Part shown: in pieces, positions 25,258-34,822 of the stretch
Layout of the letters: every line of letters begins with the position of its first letter
Position numbering within the stretch: position 1 is the stretch's first letter
Source of the DNA: Bradyrhizobium sp. in8p8
GTDB lineage: Bacteria; Pseudomonadota; Alphaproteobacteria; Rhizobiales; Xanthobacteraceae
Reading direction: 5' to 3'
Length of the DNA: 64,000 nucleotides
Assembly (NCBI RefSeq): GCF_000426845.1
Contig: NZ_AUGD01000010.1
Span: forward strand, 186,001-250,000
Notes under the pieces: generated by a model
The model's input: the letters and a program-made list of their open reading frames with translations, nothing else
Told to the model about the DNA's origin: nothing
Databases searched by the model: none
Program-made: the position numbers and the translations under genes

Positions 25258-25869
25258 ATGGACGACGCCAAGCTCGACGCCCTGGGGCAGACGATCGTTA
25301 GCGCGCTTCCGGGCGCCGCCACCGGTCACTCGGTGGCCTTTAACCAGCTGACCGTGGATATCGAGACCAGCAAGATCGTCGAGGTGGTCAAGTACCTTCG
25401 CGATGATCCGAACTGCCGTTTCGTCAACATCACCGACATCACGGCGGTGGATTACCCCGATCGCGAGAAGCGTTTCGACGTGATCTACCACTTCCTGTCG
25501 CCGACCCTGAATGCGCGGATCCGGCTCAAGGCGCAAGCCGACGAGACCACGCAGGTGCCCTCGCTGATCGACGTGTTCCCCGGCGCGGATTGGTTCGAGC
25601 GTGAGGCCTACGACCTCTACGGCGTATTCTTCGTCGGTCATCCCGATATGCGCCGCATCCTCACCGATTACGGTTTCGAGGGGCATCCGCTGCGCAAGGA
25701 CTTCCCGCTCACCGGCTTCGTCGAGGTTCGCTACGACGACCAGGAGAAGCGCGTGGTGTACGAGCCCGTCCGCCTCAATCAGGAATTCCGCAAGTTCGAT
25801 TTCCTCTCGCCGTGGGAAGGAGCGGACTACCCGCTGCCCGGGGATGAAAAAGCGGGGCCGAAGAGCTGA
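25258..25869 (+). CDS. nuoC: NADH-quinone oxidoreductase subunit C
   Basis: The 203-residue 30-kDa-type subunit of the hydrophilic arm is recognised by the signature EREAYDLYGVFFVGHPDMRR (about residues 117-136) and the C-terminal RKFDFLSPWEG. It is separate from nuoD here, unlike the nuoCD fusion of enterobacteria, as is usual in alphaproteobacteria. It lies 11 bp after nuoB and 2 bp before nuoD. Confidence 0.96.
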   Translation: MDDAKLDALGQTIVSALPGAATGHSVAFNQLTVDIETSKIVEVVKYLRDDPNCRFVNITDITAVDYPDREKRFDVIYHFLSPTLNARIRLKAQADETTQVPSLIDVFPGADWFEREAYDLYGVFFVGHPDMRRILTDYGFEGHPLRKDFPLTGFVEVRYDDQEKRVVYEPVRLNQEFRKFDFLSPWEGADYPLPGDEKAGPKS

Positions 25870-25871
25870 TC

Positions 25872-27068
25872 ATGAACGAGCAACCGCAGAACCTGCGCAA
25901 CTTCACCATCAACTTCGGCCCGCAGCATCCGGCGGCACACGGTGTGCTGCGGCTCGTGCTGGAGCTCGACGGTGAGGTGGTCGAGCGCGTCGACCCGCAT
26001 ATCGGCCTGCTTCACCGCGGCACCGAGAAGCTGATCGAGCAGAAGACCTATCTTCAGGCGATCCCGTACTTCGACCGGCTCGACTACGTCGCGCCGATGA
26101 ACCAGGAGCATGCCTTCTGCCTCGCGGCCGAGAGGCTGCTCGGCATCGAGGTACCGCGCCGTGGCCAGCTGATCCGCATGCTGTATTGCGAGATCGGCCG
26201 CATCCTCTCGCACCTGCTCAACGTCACCACGCAGGCGATGGACGTCGGCGCGCTGACCCCGCCGCTGTGGGGCTTCGAAGAGCGTGAGAAGCTGATGGTA
26301 TTCTACGAGCGCGCCTCGGGCAGCCGCATGCACGCAGCTTTCTTCCGCGTCGGCGGCGTGCATCAGGACCTGCCGCAGAAGCTGGTCGACGACATCGAGG
26401 CTTGGTGCGATCCCTTCCTCAAGGTGGTCGACGATCTCGACCGGCTGCTCACCGCCAACCGCATCTTCAAGCAGCGCAACGTCGATATCGGTGTGGTCTC
26501 GCTCAAGGAAGCCTGGGAGTGGGGCTTCTCGGGCGTCATGGTGCGCGGCTCGGGCGCGGCCTGGGACCTGCGCAAGTCGCAGCCCTACGAATGCTATGCC
26601 GAGATGGATTTCGACATTCCTATCGGCAAGAACGGCGACTGCTACGACCGCTATCTGATCCGCATGGAAGAGATGCGCCAGTCCGTGCGCATCATGAAGC
26701 AGTGCATCCAGAAGCTGAATGAGCCCGACGGGAAAGGCCCGGTCGTCGTCGCCGACAACAAGGTCGCGCCGCCGCGTCGTGGCGAGATGAAGCGCTCGAT
26801 GGAAGCGCTGATCCATCACTTCAAGCTCTACACCGAAGGCGTCCACGTGCCGGCCGGCGAAGTCTATGCCGCGGTCGAGGCGCCCAAGGGCGAGTTCGGC
26901 GTGTATCTCGTCGCCGACGGCACCAACAAGCCCTACAAGTGCAAGATCCGCGCGCCGGGCTTTGCGCATCTCCAGGCCATGCATCACATCTGCCGCGGCC
27001 ATCTGCTCGCCGACGTCTCGGCGATCCTCGGCTCGCTCGACATCGTGTTCGGAGAGGTCGATCGGTGA
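25872..27068 (+). CDS. nuoD: NADH-quinone oxidoreductase subunit D
   Basis: The 398-residue 49-kDa-type subunit forms most of the ubiquinone headgroup site with NuoB. It contains FGPQHPAAHGVLRLVLELDG (about 15-34, with the quinone-site His), PHIGLLHRGTEKL and the C-terminal LGSLDIVFGEVDR. It ends in TGATG shared with the FkbM methyltransferase gene. The homologous mitochondrial subunit NDUFS2 is arginine-methylated by NDUFAF7, which makes the neighbouring methyltransferase gene worth noting. Confidence 0.97.
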   Translation: MNEQPQNLRNFTINFGPQHPAAHGVLRLVLELDGEVVERVDPHIGLLHRGTEKLIEQKTYLQAIPYFDRLDYVAPMNQEHAFCLAAERLLGIEVPRRGQLIRMLYCEIGRILSHLLNVTTQAMDVGALTPPLWGFEEREKLMVFYERASGSRMHAAFFRVGGVHQDLPQKLVDDIEAWCDPFLKVVDDLDRLLTANRIFKQRNVDIGVVSLKEAWEWGFSGVMVRGSGAAWDLRKSQPYECYAEMDFDIPIGKNGDCYDRYLIRMEEMRQSVRIMKQCIQKLNEPDGKGPVVVADNKVAPPRRGEMKRSMEALIHHFKLYTEGVHVPAGEVYAAVEAPKGEFGVYLVADGTNKPYKCKIRAPGFAHLQAMHHICRGHLLADVSAILGSLDIVFGEVDR

Positions 27069-28030
27069 TGGCGCAGGCGCCAATCCAGTTTGACCGCGCC
27101 TCGGGGGCCCTGGAAGGGGCCAACCTGTGGGAGCGGACGGCTGCCTTGGCGCTGGTGACGGGATCGAAGATCTCCTCTCACTTCTCGCACATGGGCTACA
27201 TCGCTTGTGCGAATTTGCTGCGCAAGACGCTGCCCGAGCGCAACATCGCGATCAGGCTCAATCCCGACGCGGTGTTTGAATTTCCCTACGGTGACGGATA
27301 TTGGAGCAAGCTGCTCAACCGATCCTATCACTACGAGGACGAACTAGAGCTGCTGTTCGCCGACTCCGTCGACGTCGATTACACGCTGCTCGATTGCGGT
27401 GCCAATTACGGCTACTGGTCGGTGCTGGTATCGAGCAAGCCGTTCGGCGCGCACAAGGCGATCGCGATCGAACCGTCGGGGCAGAATTATCCGAAGCTCG
27501 CCAACAATGCGCGGGTCAATAATGACCGCTTCGAGACGATGAAGTGCGCCATCGGCTCGGCCCGCGGCACCGCGCGCCTGTCGGGCACCAAGCACGAGGC
27601 CTTCAGCATCGCTGGCGATCCGTCCGCTGGCGGCGAGGAGGTGCCGGTCATCGCGCTCGACGACCTCATCGATGACGGGAAGATTGCGGCCAGTGGCAAG
27701 TACCTGATCAAGCTCGACGTCGAGGGCGTCGAGATCGAGGCGATCAAGGGCGGCGTCCGGCTGCTGCAGGCCGACAGCGTCATCATGTGCGAGGAGCACG
27801 GCAGCGACCGCTCACATGCGGTGTCGCGCTACATCCTGGAACAGACCCCGCTGAAGCTGATCGTGTTCGATCCGCGCAGCAGGCGGATGGAAACCGTGAC
27901 CGAGCTGTCGATCCTCGACCGCATCAAGGTCTCGACCCACGTCGGCTACAACGTTTTCGGCACCGCAAGCGCGTTCTGGCAGGACAGGATCGATGCCCTG
28001 AACGCGAAAACCGCGCGCCGCATGCAGTGA
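27068..28030 (+). CDS. FkbM-family SAM-dependent methyltransferase inside the nuo operon
   Basis: From ATG 27068, which shares TGATG with the nuoD stop, the protein is 320 residues. Motif I is TLLDCGANYGYWS (about 106-118), followed by AIAIEPSGQNYPKLANNA, a binding-loop region near 193-201 (VPVIALDDL), and the FkbM hallmark KLDVEGVEIEAIKGG (about 215-229). The first 100 residues are an extension beyond the core domain. FkbM enzymes mostly O-methylate small molecules or sugars. Coupling to nuoD and nuoE suggests, but does not show, a complex-I-related substrate. Confidence 0.9.
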   Translation: MAQAPIQFDRASGALEGANLWERTAALALVTGSKISSHFSHMGYIACANLLRKTLPERNIAIRLNPDAVFEFPYGDGYWSKLLNRSYHYEDELELLFADSVDVDYTLLDCGANYGYWSVLVSSKPFGAHKAIAIEPSGQNYPKLANNARVNNDRFETMKCAIGSARGTARLSGTKHEAFSIAGDPSAGGEEVPVIALDDLIDDGKIAASGKYLIKLDVEGVEIEAIKGGVRLLQADSVIMCEEHGSDRSHAVSRYILEQTPLKLIVFDPRSRRMETVTELSILDRIKVSTHVGYNVFGTASAFWQDRIDALNAKTARRMQ

Positions 28031-28040
28031 GAGATTAGAG

Positions 28041-28652
28041 ATGTCCGTTCGCCGATTAGCACCGAAGGAAGTCCAGCCCGCGAGCTTCGCGTTCACGGAG
28101 GAGAACCTTGCATTCGCCAAGCAGCAGATCGCGAAATATCCGGCCGGCCGCCAGGCTTCCGCCGTCATCGCGATCCTCTGGCGGGCGCAGGAGCAGAACG
28201 AGGGCTGGGTGTCGGAAGCCGCCATCCGCGTCATCGCCGACATGCTCGACATGCCCTATATCCGCGTGCTGGAAGTTGCGACCTTCTACACGATGTTCCA
28301 GCTTGCTCCCGTCGGCAAGAAGGCCCATGTCCAGGTCTGCGGCACCACGCCGTGCCGCCTGCGCGGCGCCGAGGATCTGATCCACGTCTGCGAGAACCGT
28401 ATCCATCACGAGCCCTTCCATCTGTCCAAGGACGGCAATTTCAGCTGGGAAGAGGTGGAGTGCCTGGGTGCCTGCGTGAACGCGCCGATGGTGCTGATTG
28501 GCAAGGATACCTACGAGGATCTGACCAAGGAAAGCTTCGGTAAGGTGCTCGACGGTTTTGCTTCGGGCAATCCGCCGAAGCCCGGTCCGCAGAATGGCCG
28601 CCAGTTCTCGGCACCGATCACCGGACCGACCACGCTGAAGGAGACCACCTGA
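28041..28652 (+). CDS. nuoE: NADH-quinone oxidoreductase subunit E ([2Fe-2S] N1a)
   Basis: The 203-residue 24-kDa-type subunit coordinates cluster N1a through VCGTTPCRLRGA (Cys-x4-Cys) and CLGACVNAPM (Cys-x3-Cys). The N-terminal helical part (ENLAFAKQQIAKYPAGRQ) and VATFYTMFQLAPVG are typical. The C-terminal 30 residues are a Pro/Gly-rich tail. It works with NuoF in the NADH dehydrogenase module. Confidence 0.97.
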   Translation: MSVRRLAPKEVQPASFAFTEENLAFAKQQIAKYPAGRQASAVIAILWRAQEQNEGWVSEAAIRVIADMLDMPYIRVLEVATFYTMFQLAPVGKKAHVQVCGTTPCRLRGAEDLIHVCENRIHHEPFHLSKDGNFSWEEVECLGACVNAPMVLIGKDTYEDLTKESFGKVLDGFASGNPPKPGPQNGRQFSAPITGPTTLKETT

Positions 28653-28693
28653 TGCGTGCTCTCTCGTCGCCTTCAATGCAGGGGAGCGGTGCC

Positions 28694-28858
28694 ATGAAGA
28701 AGTGGGGATTTGTCGCGATGCACGCCGTCGTGGCGGCCACGTTCATGTTCCTGCTGCAGCGCTTCTTCATGAACGCATCGCAGGAGACCAGTCTGCTCTG
28801 GGCGCTGTTCTTCGCCGTCTGCGCCGCCGGACTTGCCTACAAGCAGTCCATTCGTTGA
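28694..28858 (+). CDS. Small two-TM membrane protein between nuoE and nuoF
   Basis: From ATG 28694, preceded by GGGGAGCGG, it is 54 residues with two hydrophobic helices (FVAMHAVVAATFMFLLQRFF and LLWALFFAVCAAGLAYKQ) and an exposed loop (MNASQETS). An alternative ATG at 28652 overlaps the nuoE stop and adds 14 residues; both starts have usable ribosome sites. It is not one of the 14 canonical subunits. Conserved placement in the operon could mean an accessory or assembly factor, but this is inference. Confidence 0.65.
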   Translation: MKKWGFVAMHAVVAATFMFLLQRFFMNASQETSLLWALFFAVCAAGLAYKQSIR

Positions 28859-28873
28859 TCGGAAAGCACTGAT

Positions 28874-30199
<1,326 letters not shown>

Positions 30200-30204
30200 G
30201 AGAC

Positions 30205-32280
30205 ATGACCAAGCTCATCATCGACGGCAAAGAAATCGATGTCCCTGCCGAATACACGTTGCTCCAGGCGTGCGAGGCGGCCGGCGCCGAGATTCCGCGC
30301 TTCTGCTATCACGAGCGGCTGTCGATCGCCGGCAATTGCCGGATGTGCCTCGTCGAGGTGAAGGGCGGCCCGAAGCCGGTCGCGAGCTGCGCCTGGGGCG
30401 TGCGCGACTGCCGTCCGGGGCCAAAGGGCGAGCCGCCGGAGATCTCCACGCGTTCGCCGATGGTGAAGAAGGCACGCGAAGGCGTGATGGAATTCCTTCT
30501 CATCAACCATCCGCTGGACTGTCCGATCTGCGACCAGGGCGGCGAGTGCGACCTGCAGGACCAGGCGATGGGCTATGGTGTCGACACCAGCCGCTTCGCG
30601 GAGAACAAGCGCGCGGTCGAGGACAAATATCTCGGCGCGCTGGTCAAGACGTCGATGAACCGCTGCATCCAGTGCACGCGCTGCGTCCGCTTCTCGGCGG
30701 AAGTCGCCGGCGCCCCCGAGATGGGTGCGATCGGCCGCGGCGAGGACATGGAGATCACCACCTATCTCGAGCACGCGCTGTCCTCGGAGTTGCAGGGCAA
30801 CCTCGTCGACATCTGCCCGGTCGGCGCGCTGACCTCGAAGCCTTATGCATTTGCGGCGCGCCCGTGGGAGCTCGGCAAGACCCAGTCGATCGACGTCATG
30901 GACGGCCTGGGATCAGCGATCCGCGTCGACACCCGTGGCCGCGAGGTGATGCGCATCCTGCCGCGTATCAACGAGGCCGTGAACGAGGAGTGGATCTCCG
31001 ACAAGACCCGCCACGTCGTCGACGGCCTGCGCACCCAGCGCCTCGACAGGCCCTATATCCGCGAGGCCGGCAAGCTGCGCGCGGCGACCTGGCCCGAAGC
31101 TTTCGCCGCAATCGCCGCCAAGGCGGCGCGCACCGACGGCAAGCGCATCGGTGCCATCGCCGGCGACCTCGCCGGCGTCGAGGAGATGTTCGCGCTGAAG
31201 GATCTGCTCGCCAAATACGGCTCGGGCAATTTGGCGGTGCAGGGCGGCGATGCCTTCGATCCCGCGCTCGGCCGCGGCTCCTACATCTTCAATCCGACAC
31301 TAGCAGGCGTCGAGCAGGCCGATGCGCTGCTCATCATCGGCGCCAATCCGCGGAAAGAGGCGGCGGTGTTCAACGCCCGCATCCGCAAGCGTTGGCGCAC
31401 CGGCGGCTTCAAGGTCGGCGTGATCGGCGCCAGGCCCAACCTGACCTACGATTACGATCACCTGGGCGCGGGCACCGATACGCTGGGTGAGCTCGCGGCC
31501 GGCAAGCACTCTTTCATGGACGTGCTGAAGAACGCCAAGAATCCGATCATCATGGTCGGCGCGGGCGCGGCTGCCCGCCACGATGGCGCCGCCATTCTCG
31601 CCGCCGCTGCCAAGCTCGCGCTCGACGTCGGCGCGGTCAAGGACGGCTGGAACGGCTTTGGCGTGCTGCATGAGACCGCCTCACGCGTCGGCGCGCTCGA
31701 CATCGGCTTTGCTGCGACCGGCGGCGGGTTGAACGCCGCGCAGATGACGACGTTCGGCACGCTGGATCTGTTGTTCCTGCTCGGGGCCGATGAGATCAAG
31801 GCGCCGGACGGCACCTTCGTCGTCTATATCGGCACCCACGGCGATCGCGGCGCGCATCGCGCCGACGTAATTCTGCCGGCCGCGGCCTACACCGAGAAGT
31901 CCGCAATCTACGTCAATACGGAGGGCCGTGTGCAGATGACCGGCCGCGCCGCGTTCCCGCCGGGCGAAGCCCGCGAGGACTGGGCGATCATCCGCGCGCT
32001 GTCCGAGGCGCTCGGCAGGAAGCTCGGCTACGACTCGCTCGCTCAGCTGCGCCAGGCGCTCTTCAAGGCGGTGCCGCATCTGATCCGTCTCGACCAGATC
32101 GAGGCCGGTTCCGCCGACCAGATCAAGAAGCTGGCGGGGAAGGGCGGCACGCCGGAGAAGGCGCCGTTCAAGCCCCTGATCGAGGACTTCTACCTGACCA
32201 ATCCAATCGCGCGTGCATCCGCCGTCATGGCGGAGTGCTCGCGCCTCGCCTCCGGGCACATGCTGACCGCAGCGGAGTGA
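30205..32280 (+). CDS. nuoG: NADH-quinone oxidoreductase subunit G
   Basis: ATG 30205 gives 691 residues; the longer open frame upstream overlaps nuoF and is rejected. The N-terminal ferredoxin domain has CYHERLSIAGNCRMC (N1b) and a later Cys, then HPLDCPICDQGGECDLQD (His/Cys ligands of N5), CIQCTRCVRF and CPVGALTSKP (N4). A molybdopterin-oxidoreductase-like domain that no longer binds a cofactor follows (about 220-660). The length (691) is that of the mitochondrial-type subunit rather than the 900-residue enterobacterial form. Confidence 0.96.
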   Translation: MTKLIIDGKEIDVPAEYTLLQACEAAGAEIPRFCYHERLSIAGNCRMCLVEVKGGPKPVASCAWGVRDCRPGPKGEPPEISTRSPMVKKAREGVMEFLLINHPLDCPICDQGGECDLQDQAMGYGVDTSRFAENKRAVEDKYLGALVKTSMNRCIQCTRCVRFSAEVAGAPEMGAIGRGEDMEITTYLEHALSSELQGNLVDICPVGALTSKPYAFAARPWELGKTQSIDVMDGLGSAIRVDTRGREVMRILPRINEAVNEEWISDKTRHVVDGLRTQRLDRPYIREAGKLRAATWPEAFAAIAAKAARTDGKRIGAIAGDLAGVEEMFALKDLLAKYGSGNLAVQGGDAFDPALGRGSYIFNPTLAGVEQADALLIIGANPRKEAAVFNARIRKRWRTGGFKVGVIGARPNLTYDYDHLGAGTDTLGELAAGKHSFMDVLKNAKNPIIMVGAGAAARHDGAAILAAAAKLALDVGAVKDGWNGFGVLHETASRVGALDIGFAATGGGLNAAQMTTFGTLDLLFLLGADEIKAPDGTFVVYIGTHGDRGAHRADVILPAAAYTEKSAIYVNTEGRVQMTGRAAFPPGEAREDWAIIRALSEALGRKLGYDSLAQLRQALFKAVPHLIRLDQIEAGSADQIKKLAGKGGTPEKAPFKPLIEDFYLTNPIARASAVMAECSRLASGHMLTAAE

Positions 32281-32290
32281 GCGTGATCTG

Positions 32291-33358
32291 ATGGAATTTT
32301 TCGAAAGCGCATTCTGGACCGGGTTCCTCTGGCCGCTGATCATCATGGTCGCGCAGAGCGTCCTGGTGCTCGTCGTCCTTCTGGTCGCGATCGCCTACAT
32401 CCTGCTTGCCGACCGCAAGATCTGGGCGGCGGTGCAGATCCGCCGCGGCCCGAACGTGGTCGGTCCCTGGGGCCTGCTGCAGTCCTTCGCGGACCTGCTC
32501 AAATTCGTGCTGAAGGAGCCGATCATCCCGGCGGGGGCCAACAAGGGCGTGTTCCTGCTGGCGCCGCTGGTGTCGTGCGTGCTTGCGCTGGCCGCCTGGG
32601 CGGTGATCCCGACCAATCTCGGCTGGGTGATCGCCGACATCAATGTCGGCATCCTCTTCATCTTCGCGATCTCGTCGCTGTCGATCTACGGCATCATCAT
32701 GGCCGGCTGGTCGTCGAACTCGAAATACCCGTTCCTGGCCGCGCTGCGCTCGGCGGCGCAGATGGTGTCCTACGAGGTCTCGATCGGCTTCGTCATCATC
32801 ACCGTGTTGCTCTGCGCCGGCACGCTGAACCTCACCGCCGTGGTCGAGGCCCAGCACACCCGCGGCCTTGCCAGCCTGATCGGGCTGCCGCAGTTGACGA
32901 TCCTGAACTGGTACGTCTGGCCGCTGTTTCCGATGTTCGTGGTGTTCTACGTCTCGGCGCTGGCGGAAACCAACCGTCCGCCCTTCGACCTCGTCGAAGC
33001 GGAATCCGAACTCGTCGCCGGCTTCATGGTCGAATACGGCTCGACTCCCTACCTGCTGTTCATGCTCGGCGAGTATGTCGCGATCGTCACGATGTGCGCG
33101 ATGGCCACCATCTTGTTCCTCGGCGGCTGGCTGCCGCCGGTGGACCTGCCGCCCTTCAACTGGGTGCCGGGGATCATCTGGTTCTCGCTGAAGCTGTTCT
33201 TCATGTTCTTCCTGTTCGCGATGGCGAAGGCGATCGTGCCCCGCTACCGCTACGATCAACTGATGCGCCTCGGCTGGAAGGTGTTCCTGCCGTTGTCATT
33301 GGCGATGGTGATCGTGGTGGCCGGCGTGCTGCAATTCGCCGGCATCGCGCCGAAGTGA
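32291..33358 (+). CDS. nuoH: NADH-quinone oxidoreductase subunit H
   Basis: The 355-residue, eight-TM subunit connects the quinone cavity to the proton-pumping arm. Its signatures are AAVQIRRGPNVVGPWGLLQS (about 45-64), the acidic quinone-funnel loop ETNRPPFDLVEAESELVAGF (about 225-244) and VPRYRYDQLM near the C-terminus. The gene order nuoG-nuoH-nuoI is standard. Confidence 0.97.
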   Translation: MEFFESAFWTGFLWPLIIMVAQSVLVLVVLLVAIAYILLADRKIWAAVQIRRGPNVVGPWGLLQSFADLLKFVLKEPIIPAGANKGVFLLAPLVSCVLALAAWAVIPTNLGWVIADINVGILFIFAISSLSIYGIIMAGWSSNSKYPFLAALRSAAQMVSYEVSIGFVIITVLLCAGTLNLTAVVEAQHTRGLASLIGLPQLTILNWYVWPLFPMFVVFYVSALAETNRPPFDLVEAESELVAGFMVEYGSTPYLLFMLGEYVAIVTMCAMATILFLGGWLPPVDLPPFNWVPGIIWFSLKLFFMFFLFAMAKAIVPRYRYDQLMRLGWKVFLPLSLAMVIVVAGVLQFAGIAPK

Positions 33359-33366
33359 GGGCCGTC

Positions 33367-33861
33367 ATGGGTATCAATATCAACGCCACTGCACGCTCGC
33401 TTCTGCTGTCGGAATTCGTCTCGGCATTCTTCCTCGCCATGCGCTACTTCTTCCAGCCGAAGCCGACGCTGAACTATCCGTTCGAGAAGGGCCCGATCTC
33501 GCCGCGCTTCCGCGGCGAGCACGCGCTGCGCCGCTATCCGAACGGCGAAGAGCGCTGCATCGCCTGCAAGCTGTGCGAAGCGGTGTGCCCGGCGCAGGCC
33601 ATTACCATCGAGGCCGGCCCGCGCCGCAACGACGGCACCCGCCGCACCGTGCGCTACGACATCGACATGGTGAAGTGCATCTATTGCGGCCTCTGCCAGG
33701 AGGCCTGCCCGGTCGATGCCATCGTCGAGGGCCCGAATTTCGAGTTCGCGACCGAGACCCGCGAGGAGCTCTATTATGACAAGGCCAAGCTGCTCGCCAA
33801 CGGCGACCGCTGGGAACGCGAGATCGCGAAAGCGATCGAGCTCGACGCGCCGTACCGGTGA
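33367..33861 (+). CDS. nuoI: NADH-quinone oxidoreductase subunit I
   Basis: The 164-residue TYKY-type ferredoxin subunit holds clusters N6a and N6b in two classical motifs, CIACKLCEAVCPAQAI and CIYCGLCQEACPVDAI. An N-terminal amphipathic helix (SEFVSAFFLAMRYFF) contacts the membrane arm. It starts 8 bp after nuoH and 9 bp precede nuoJ. Confidence 0.97.
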   Translation: MGININATARSLLLSEFVSAFFLAMRYFFQPKPTLNYPFEKGPISPRFRGEHALRRYPNGEERCIACKLCEAVCPAQAITIEAGPRRNDGTRRTVRYDIDMVKCIYCGLCQEACPVDAIVEGPNFEFATETREELYYDKAKLLANGDRWEREIAKAIELDAPYR

Positions 33862-33870
33862 GGTGAGGGC

Positions 33871-34509
33871 ATGATCCTTCCCGCGCTGTTCTTCTATCTC
33901 TTCGCCGGCGTCTGCGTCGCCTCGGCGGTGATGGTGATTGTCTCGCGCAATCCCGTGCACTCCGTGCTGTACCTGATCCTGGCCTTCGTCAACGCCTCCG
34001 GCCTGTTCGTGCTGATGGGCGCCGAGTTCCTCGGCATGATGCTGATCGTCGTCTATGTCGGCGCGGTCGCCGTGTTGTTCCTGTTCGTGATCATGATGCT
34101 CGACGTCGACTTCCTCGAGCTGCGCGAAGGATTCATCGAGTACCTGCCGGTCGGCCTCGTGATCGGCGGCATCTTCCTGTTCGAACTGCTGCTCACCGTC
34201 GGATTCTGGGTCATCAATCCCGGCCTCTCCAAGACCATCACGGCGGCGATCCCGGCCGATGTCAGCAACACCGAAGCGCTCGGCCTCGTGCTCTATACGA
34301 AGTACATCCACTACTTCCAGCTCTCGGGCATGGTGCTGCTGGTTGCCATGATCGGCGCCATCGTGCTGACGCTGCGCCACAAGGCCAGCGTGAAGCGGCA
34401 GGACATCAACGTTCAGAACGCGCGCACGCCCGAAATGGCGATGGCGATGCGCAAGGTGGCGCCGGGGCAGGGGCTCTCGGACGCCGATGCGGCGGAGTGG
34501 GTGAAATGA
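33871..34509 (+). CDS. nuoJ: NADH-quinone oxidoreductase subunit J
   Basis: The 212-residue, five-TM subunit includes the mobile TM3 region (EFLGMMLIVVYVGAVAVLFL, about 52-71) where a pi-bulge links quinone chemistry to proton pumping. A hydrophilic C-terminal tail (ARTPEMAMAMRKVAPGQ) extends past TM5. The stop overlaps nuoK by 4 bp (ATGA), so translation is coupled. Confidence 0.96.
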   Translation: MILPALFFYLFAGVCVASAVMVIVSRNPVHSVLYLILAFVNASGLFVLMGAEFLGMMLIVVYVGAVAVLFLFVIMMLDVDFLELREGFIEYLPVGLVIGGIFLFELLLTVGFWVINPGLSKTITAAIPADVSNTEALGLVLYTKYIHYFQLSGMVLLVAMIGAIVLTLRHKASVKRQDINVQNARTPEMAMAMRKVAPGQGLSDADAAEWVK

Positions 34510-34814
34510 CGATCGGGCTCGGACATTACCTGGCGGTCGGCGCGATCCTGTTCACGCTCGGCATTCTCGGCATCTTCCTGAACCGCAAGAACATCATCGT
34601 CATCCTGATGTCGATCGAGCTGATCCTGCTCGCGGTCAACATCAACCTCGTGGCGTTCTCGACCTTCCTCGGCGACATTGTCGGCCAGGTCTTCGCGCTG
34701 TTGGTGCTCACCGTCGCGGCGGCGGAAGCCGCGATCGGTCTCGCCATCCTGGTGGTCTATTTCCGCAACCGCGGTTCGATCGCGGTTGAGGACGTCAATC
34801 TGATGAAGGGCTGA
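34506..34814 (+). CDS. nuoK: NADH-quinone oxidoreductase subunit K
   Basis: The 102-residue, three-TM subunit carries the conserved membrane Glu residues in IVILMSIELILLAVNINL (TM2) and TVAAAEAAIGLAILV (TM3), which form part of the proton path. The sequence from MTIGLGHYL is the standard start. It overlaps nuoJ and is followed 8 bp later by nuoL. Confidence 0.97.
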   Translation: MTIGLGHYLAVGAILFTLGILGIFLNRKNIIVILMSIELILLAVNINLVAFSTFLGDIVGQVFALLVLTVAAAEAAIGLAILVVYFRNRGSIAVEDVNLMKG

Positions 34815-34822
34815 GCTCTCAA

